64,000 nucleotides of DNA. Source: Mytilus edulis (taxonomy: Eukaryota > Mollusca > Bivalvia > Mytilida > Mytilidae). The stretch is from contig NC_092346.1 of assembly GCF_963676685.1 (NCBI RefSeq), positions 88,942,255-89,006,254 on the forward strand. Direction: 5' to 3'. A model generated the notes under the pieces. The model was not told the origin of the DNA. It searched no databases and worked only from the letters and a program-made list of their open reading frames with translations. Shown here piece by piece: positions 59,520-64,000 of this stretch; the stretch's first letter is position 1; each line of letters starts with the position of its first letter. A program made the translations under genes and the position numbers.

Positions 59520-59960
59520 CAAGGAAGAGGTTTCTGATGGAAGAACATGAGGAACAGATTTTTAATAGAGGAACAAACGAAAGAGATTTCTAAGGGAAGA
59601 ACACACGCAAGAGGTTTCTGGTTGACGAACACAAGAAGGGGGTTTAAGATGGAAGAACACACGAAAGATGTTTATGGATGAAGATCACAAGGAGGGGGTT
59701 TCAGATGGAAGAACACATGAAAGAGGTTTCAGATCGAATATCGCAAGGAGGGGGTTTCAGATGGAAGAATACACGAAAGAGGTTTCAGATGGAAGATCGC
59801 AAGGAGGGGGTTTCTGATAGAAGAACACACGAGAGAGGTTTTAGATGTAAGAACACATGGAAGATGTTTTAGGTGGAAGAAAATAAGGTAGAAGTTTCAG
59901 ATTAAAAAACACACGATAGCTGTTTTCCTGTGAAAGACCACACGGTTTCAGATTGAAGAA
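59520..59960. repeat. About 28-bp minisatellite (AGAGGTTTCAGATGGAAGAACACACGA type)
   Basis: About fifteen irregular units built on GAGGTTTCAGATGGAAGA and ACACACGAAAGA. In the centre they alternate with AAGGAGGGGGTTTCAGATGG to make a dimer of about 56 bp. Confidence 0.8.
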
Positions 59961-60787
59961 TATACGGATGAAGACATTTTTGATGGAGGAAATGTCAATA
60001 ATTATCTTAATCATTAGAGTTATAATATCGTTTAAACTTGTGTTGAATACGAATCATAAGGTATAAAGGCTACATCTTGTTTTATCAAGCAATCAAACTT
60101 AGAACAAGAACTTTTATACCTTACTTTTTCTTTCTGTCAGTTAAACATGCGTCACACTTTAAAAAAGAAAAGGCAATTTCTATTTTGAAAGTGTAAGTAC
60201 CATTTTAACCCTTTTTAATTCCTCTTTAGAATCGTTAAATAATAAAAATGTATGTCAACTTATAACGTCTGACTTAAATGATGCAAACATGGGCATAGGG
60301 AAATATAAAAGTTGAACCAGTTACAAACATATCTCGCTATGAATGTATCTCAGTACCTGGTCATTATCTTTCATTCTAATATGACGTGCTTCTTTTGCTT
60401 TGTAAATAAACCCATGCTTTAAATCCAATAATGTTTGTTTGCACATGCGTATATTGACTACAGTACTGCAGAATAATGAATTTGATCAAATTGACATGCA
60501 TTTAATATATTTCATTATCTTAAAACACTTCCAAACTCTTAGAAGATGCAGACTTTGTTAAGAATTCATTTATTATGACTGTAATGTGTTGCATTTGGAA
60601 ATTGACATATTCGACCTACATACGACAACCGTTCATGCTGGCTGTTCAAAACTCCTCTCCTCAGTGCCAGTCGTTTGCTTCTTTACAAACAAAAAAGGGA
60701 GGTTCATTGAAGACCCTACATAATGGCTCTGCATGCACTTATACACATCGGACATAAACAAATACCTTAATTGTCCTAATCAGAATC
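59961..60787. other. Intergenic, no gene recognised
   Basis: No supported feature. Confidence 0.45.
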
Positions 60788-60945
60788 GAAATAATTGATG
60801 CAAGCTATACTTTATTGTAGTTTTAACATGGTTAGGTATTATATTCGTGTTATTGTAGCCCTCAATATCGGGCAAAAATAATCACGAATATAATGCCTAC
60901 CCTTGTTAAAAACTACAATAAAGTATAGCTTGCATCAATTATTTC
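60788..60945. repeat. Inverted repeat, 67/69-bp arms with a 22-bp spacer
   Basis: The left arm 60788-60854 starts GAAATAATTGATGCAAGCTA. The inverse of the right arm 60877-60945 starts identically. Only a few mismatches or indels near the loop (GTTAGGTAT against GGTAGGCAT). The spacer contains GCCC...GGGC, so the hairpin can close further. Confidence 0.9.
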
Positions 60946-61105
60946 TTAATTCCTCCAGCATTTGTTTGGCCTTTTGTGTACCCAAGGCAGGTGAAGGAAA
61001 TCAACTTAGGAGCGCTGTTATTGGATGGAAAGGTACAATATATATTTTATTTATCTATGAATAACTGTTGTGTTTATAAATAATTACAATATAAATTTTG
61101 AAACC

Positions 61106-61697
61106 TATTAAAATATTTTCTAGAGAATTATTTGAAAAGACTTCCCAAATTCATGGTGTAGAAAGAAGGTGTGCATGGATAACATAAACAACTGAGCTCC
61201 GTTCACGGAAGTTGCAGTCGTGATACAATTTGGCTTCAATTTTTAAAACAGAAAAATTAAGTTCTAACACCACATATAACTGTTTTATCCAGGTTTTTAT
61301 TATAAAAAGTGGTAAATTTAGAAAACGTTAATATTATCGCCTATGACAGAATAAATAGTACCGTTTACCCTCTAGTCAAGGAACGTTTAGTAACTTTTTT
61401 ATATTAAAATATTTTCTAGAGAATTATTTGAAAAGACTTCCCAAATTCATGGTGTAGAAAGAAGGTGTGCATGGATAACACAAACAACTGAGCTCCGTTC
61501 ACGGAAGTTGCAGTCGTGATACAATTTGGCTTCAATTTTTAAAACAGAAAAATTAAGTTCTAACACCACATATAACTGTTTTATCCAGGTTTTTATTATA
61601 AAAAGTGGTAAATTTAGAAAACGTTAATATTATCGCCTATGACAGAATAAATAGTACCGTTTACCCTCTAGTCAAGGAACGTTTAGTAACTTTTTTT
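61106..61697. repeat. Recent 296-bp tandem duplication
   Basis: Units 61106-61401 and 61402-61697 differ by one substitution (GGATAACATAAACAA against GGATAACACAAACAA) and one T in a terminal T-run. The duplicated segment includes the stop codon, 3' UTR and AATAAA of the candidate minus-strand exon at 61661-61783. Confidence 0.95.
61592..61597 (-). terminator. Poly(A) signal for the candidate minus-strand exon
   Basis: AATAAA on the minus strand, 64 bp past the TAA at 61661-61663. A second copy lies 296 bp further downstream in the duplicated unit. Confidence 0.45.
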
Positions 61698-61783
61698 ATA
61701 CCATACAGTTCATCATAGTCATTAGCTATTTGTGGATTGTCAATCAAACTTCCATCTCTGATATATTCTCTGAAATTTAACAA
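61661..61783 (-). CDS. Candidate terminal exon of an unrecognised protein
   Basis: On the minus strand, TTTTTCTGTCTGCAG is a good polypyrimidine-AG acceptor and is followed by 40 codons and TAA. The peptide begins LLNFREYIRDGSLIDNPQ and continues IANDYDELYGIKKVTKRSLT to a final RG. Its composition looks like real protein: acidic centre, then a basic end with a KR pair and a C-terminal Gly before the stop. An alternative acceptor (TTAAATTTCAG) lies 14 bases further in. A poly(A) signal follows at a normal distance. Upstream exons were not identified, and the domain is not one I recognise. It is alternatively part of an old mobile element. Confidence 0.4.
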   Translation of the reverse strand: MLNFREYIRDGSLIDNPQIANDYDELYGIKKVTKRSLTRG

Positions 61784-62256
61784 CTGCAGACAGAAAAATT
61801 GCAGTTGTGCCCCAACAATCATGAATGGTTGACAGGAAATTCAAGCAGAAAATGGCGACAAAATTGATAGATCTTTCCAGCATTTAATACCCGTCCCTCG
61901 CAATATATCTCAAATATTCCATTGTTATTTACGGAATGACAATTCAGTTCCCATACATCAAAAAGACATTTCAATATTATTTTCTGTTTAACACTAAAAT
62001 TTATTGACATCCAAATTTATTATCAATTTTAGTTAATGAAAGTACAATTTGACTTCTGTTATTACTTTACAGTTGAAATGAAAATCGTAAAATATTGAAA
62101 TTATTAACTTGAAAAACACGTGATCCAATCGTATTGCCAATTACATTAAATTCTCAGATTCTGCTCGACTTCCCACCTAACTCAAAAATACATTAATTAC
62201 AACTGATTACAACTTACAGAAGATGCCTACATCTAAAACCCATCTGCTTTTTTGAA

Positions 62257-62263
62257 TATAAAT
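62257..62263 (+). promoter_or_regulatory. TATA-box candidate for the signal-peptide gene
   Basis: TATAAAT lies 124-130 bp upstream of the ATG at 62387, leaving a 5' UTR of about 95 nt if transcription begins about 30 bp downstream. AT-rich surroundings make this weak. Confidence 0.3.
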
Positions 62264-62386
62264 ATGACAGAATATTGAATAATTAATTAGAAGACGTATA
62301 ACAGGATCCGACATTTAGACCCCGACTCACAGCACAGACGAGTGCCTTACTGACCGGAAACGTTTGCTTTAAGAACAGTAACAACT

Positions 62387-62461
62387 ATGGAGAACACAAG
62401 TTGGATTGTTTTTGCTCTTATATTTACCTGTGTATCATGCAGCACAATAACAAGATTTAAG
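62387..62461 (+). CDS. First coding exon of a secreted or membrane protein (signal peptide)
   Basis: ATG in a good context (ACAACTATGG) begins 25 codons: MENTSWIVFALIFTCVSCST then ITRFK. A phase-0 exon end AAG is followed by the consensus donor GTAAGTCA (from 62462). Residues 6-18 form a hydrophobic core with a small-residue/Cys cleavage zone (VSCST), as in secretory signal peptides. Compact signal-peptide exons are common in molluscan secreted proteins. The next exon was not found before the window end, so the mature protein is unknown. The upstream region (62300-62386) is GC-richer than its surroundings, consistent with a 5' UTR. Confidence 0.6.
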
Positions 62462-64000
62462 GTAAGTCATAAATAACTTTATATTTTCCCGTTTTACTTT
62501 TTTTTTTTTTTAGATATGACAATTTATAAATTTTAATTGATTTGAATATGTTGATATTTTTTCTTTTTCTTTCTTTTAACATTTAATGCCATTATTTAAA
62601 AAAATCATTATTAAAATGCTCGTAAAACATTAATTTACCTATTCTGTTTTTAAAAGAAAGAAGATAATTTTTTTTTTTCAAGTTATGACAAACATTTGAA
62701 TATAAATAGCTCAACTTAACAAATCTATAGATATTTATATATCTAATACATATCTATCTATTCAGTGGAGGTTTGTTTCTTGAGCACTATAGATATGGTA
62801 TATGTGTGCTGCGTTTAGGTTACATGGTGAATGAAGGCACTGATAATCAGCTTATGCAATATTTCGCATGATAATGAAGGAGGGATAAAATATCATATCC
62901 TTTCATGAAAAAGACAAGGTTAAGTAGTTATTAAACCGAGTACTTGCGATTCGATTTTACTTTTTTTTTCTACTGCACTTAAAATCATATATAACTTTGG
63001 TTTCTAGTTGTTAGTTATCTTATTGGTAATCATAACACATCTCCTCAATTTTATAACTCTCCTTAACTGTTTTAGATATAGAAGAGCTACAACTACTATA
63101 CCCAGCAATATTGGTTGCACATTTAAGTTGTTTCAAAAGCTAGTAAACAATTACAGTTACAATGCACTATACTTCTTATTTCCATATCATATTTTCATTA
63201 ATTGCAATTTAATTATATACCCAGTAACTACATATTTCCGGACTATGGTTAAACAATCTATCACTACTATTCTGAGGATTCATTATTATTTGATACCAAT
63301 TTTTGTAAATTTCTCGGTTACACGGGAACCCACGAATCAAATATTCACGAAAATGCAAGTGTTCTCCAATCCACAAAAAATTGGTACCCTAGAAAATAAA
63401 TAAATCCACCGTGAGTTTTCTAAAAAAACATTTGTTTTTTTTTTATATTTCTAGAACCAGATTTTAAACAACACAATTCGGTAGCAATCTGTCAATATAA
63501 AGGGTATGCATCGGTTTTTGATGTTTTTGTTTATTTTTTGTAGTTTCTGAAAATTTGAAATGTAGCGATCACGACAGACACAAAACTCAATTTAAAATAT
63601 TGCTATAAGTTCCATTCAATTTGGATCCAGGTTCAAACTTTGATTAAAACTTTCAAACCTTCCTGTTTGAACAATAAGTACTGAATTAAAGACCACAGAC
63701 TATTCAGTTGCGACGGAATAACGCAGGTCTTACAGATTGCGATTTAAAAAAAAATACTAAACTGTTAAAGGCAAATATGACTAACAAGATTCTTGCTATT
63801 CTTGTTCGACCATGTCTTTTATATAAACCCTCTTTGAAGATGAAATGAACACTATAAATTTCACGTGTGCGAAGCTCTTTTCTGGACTAACCTTCAACAG
63901 GCACGCTCAAAGCTCATTTAAAAGGCAAGGATGTGTAAGAATCGAAACATGTGAATAGCTATATATGACCAAAAGGAAACTAGAATTAATAATCATGAAT
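62462..64000. other. Probable first intron / no gene recognised
   Basis: Contains the weak reversed trace of family B near 63007-63040 (TATCTTATTGGTAATCATAA). A 131-codon open frame (63008-63403) has no domain and holds repeat-like text near 63300-63400 (CCCACGAATCAAATATTCAC). No second exon could be supported. Confidence 0.4.

Noticed and set aside
63008-63403. 131-codon open frame as the next exon of the signal-peptide gene
   Set aside because: No acceptor in the right place, phase not supported, and parts resemble dispersed repeats.

Overview
The window looks like nuclear DNA of a bivalve mollusc, most likely a mussel (Mytilidae). It is AT-rich, has few genes, contains spliced eukaryotic exons, and is crowded with retrotransposon remnants, small inverted-repeat elements and dispersed repeats of a kind I associate with Mytilus genomes. 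That taxonomic call rests on memory of repeat families and on element types, not on a database search.

Layout. Positions 1-9.2 kb hold three LINE (non-LTR retrotransposon) bodies on the plus strand. The first is cut by the window edge. The second has lost its reverse-transcriptase (RT) core motif and carries a 1,186-bp DNA element in its 3' UTR. The third is riddled with frameshifts and split by a 453-bp insertion with a 10-bp target duplication. Positions 9.7-18.1 kb hold two related TTAA-bounded elements, a 49-bp minisatellite, copies of several dispersed repeat families and a decayed minus-strand coding relic. At 18.2-19.6 kb are the last two exons of the clearest host gene, a LITAF-domain (SIMPLE-like) zinc/membrane protein on the minus strand with a Gly-Gln-Pro repeat region. 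A decayed Penelope-like RT lies just upstream of it. From 20.8 to 28.2 kb there are only repeats. A 37-bp satellite fills 28.2-30.4 kb.

At about 32.3-39 kb on the minus strand is a near-complete two-ORF LINE. ORF1 has a PHD finger and coiled coils. ORF2 has an endonuclease, an RT with its ADD catalytic triplet, and a C-terminal CCHC knuckle. A single homopolymer indel breaks ORF2, and a 98-bp inverted repeat sits at its 3' side. Positions 39-55.5 kb are mostly gene-free and contain small inverted-repeat elements (one family leaves 5-bp target duplications), a 125-bp near-perfect palindrome, a 2-kb TIR element with internal tandem arrays, and ~150-bp tandem repeats. A 45-bp minisatellite with open frames on both strands covers 55.5-57.5 kb. 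The right edge (60.8-62.5 kb) has a 67-bp inverted repeat, a very recent 296-bp tandem duplication covering the 3' end of a candidate minus-strand terminal exon, and a plus-strand first exon encoding a signal peptide followed by a consensus splice donor.

The genes do not form a pathway. The window is mainly a record of transposition and tandem amplification, with two or three host gene ends embedded. I did not find a convincing new multi-gene system. The best leads are the near-intact LINE with its terminal inverted repeat, the palindromic/foldback insertions, the 5-bp-TSD element family, and the recent duplication at the 61.1-61.8 kb exon.
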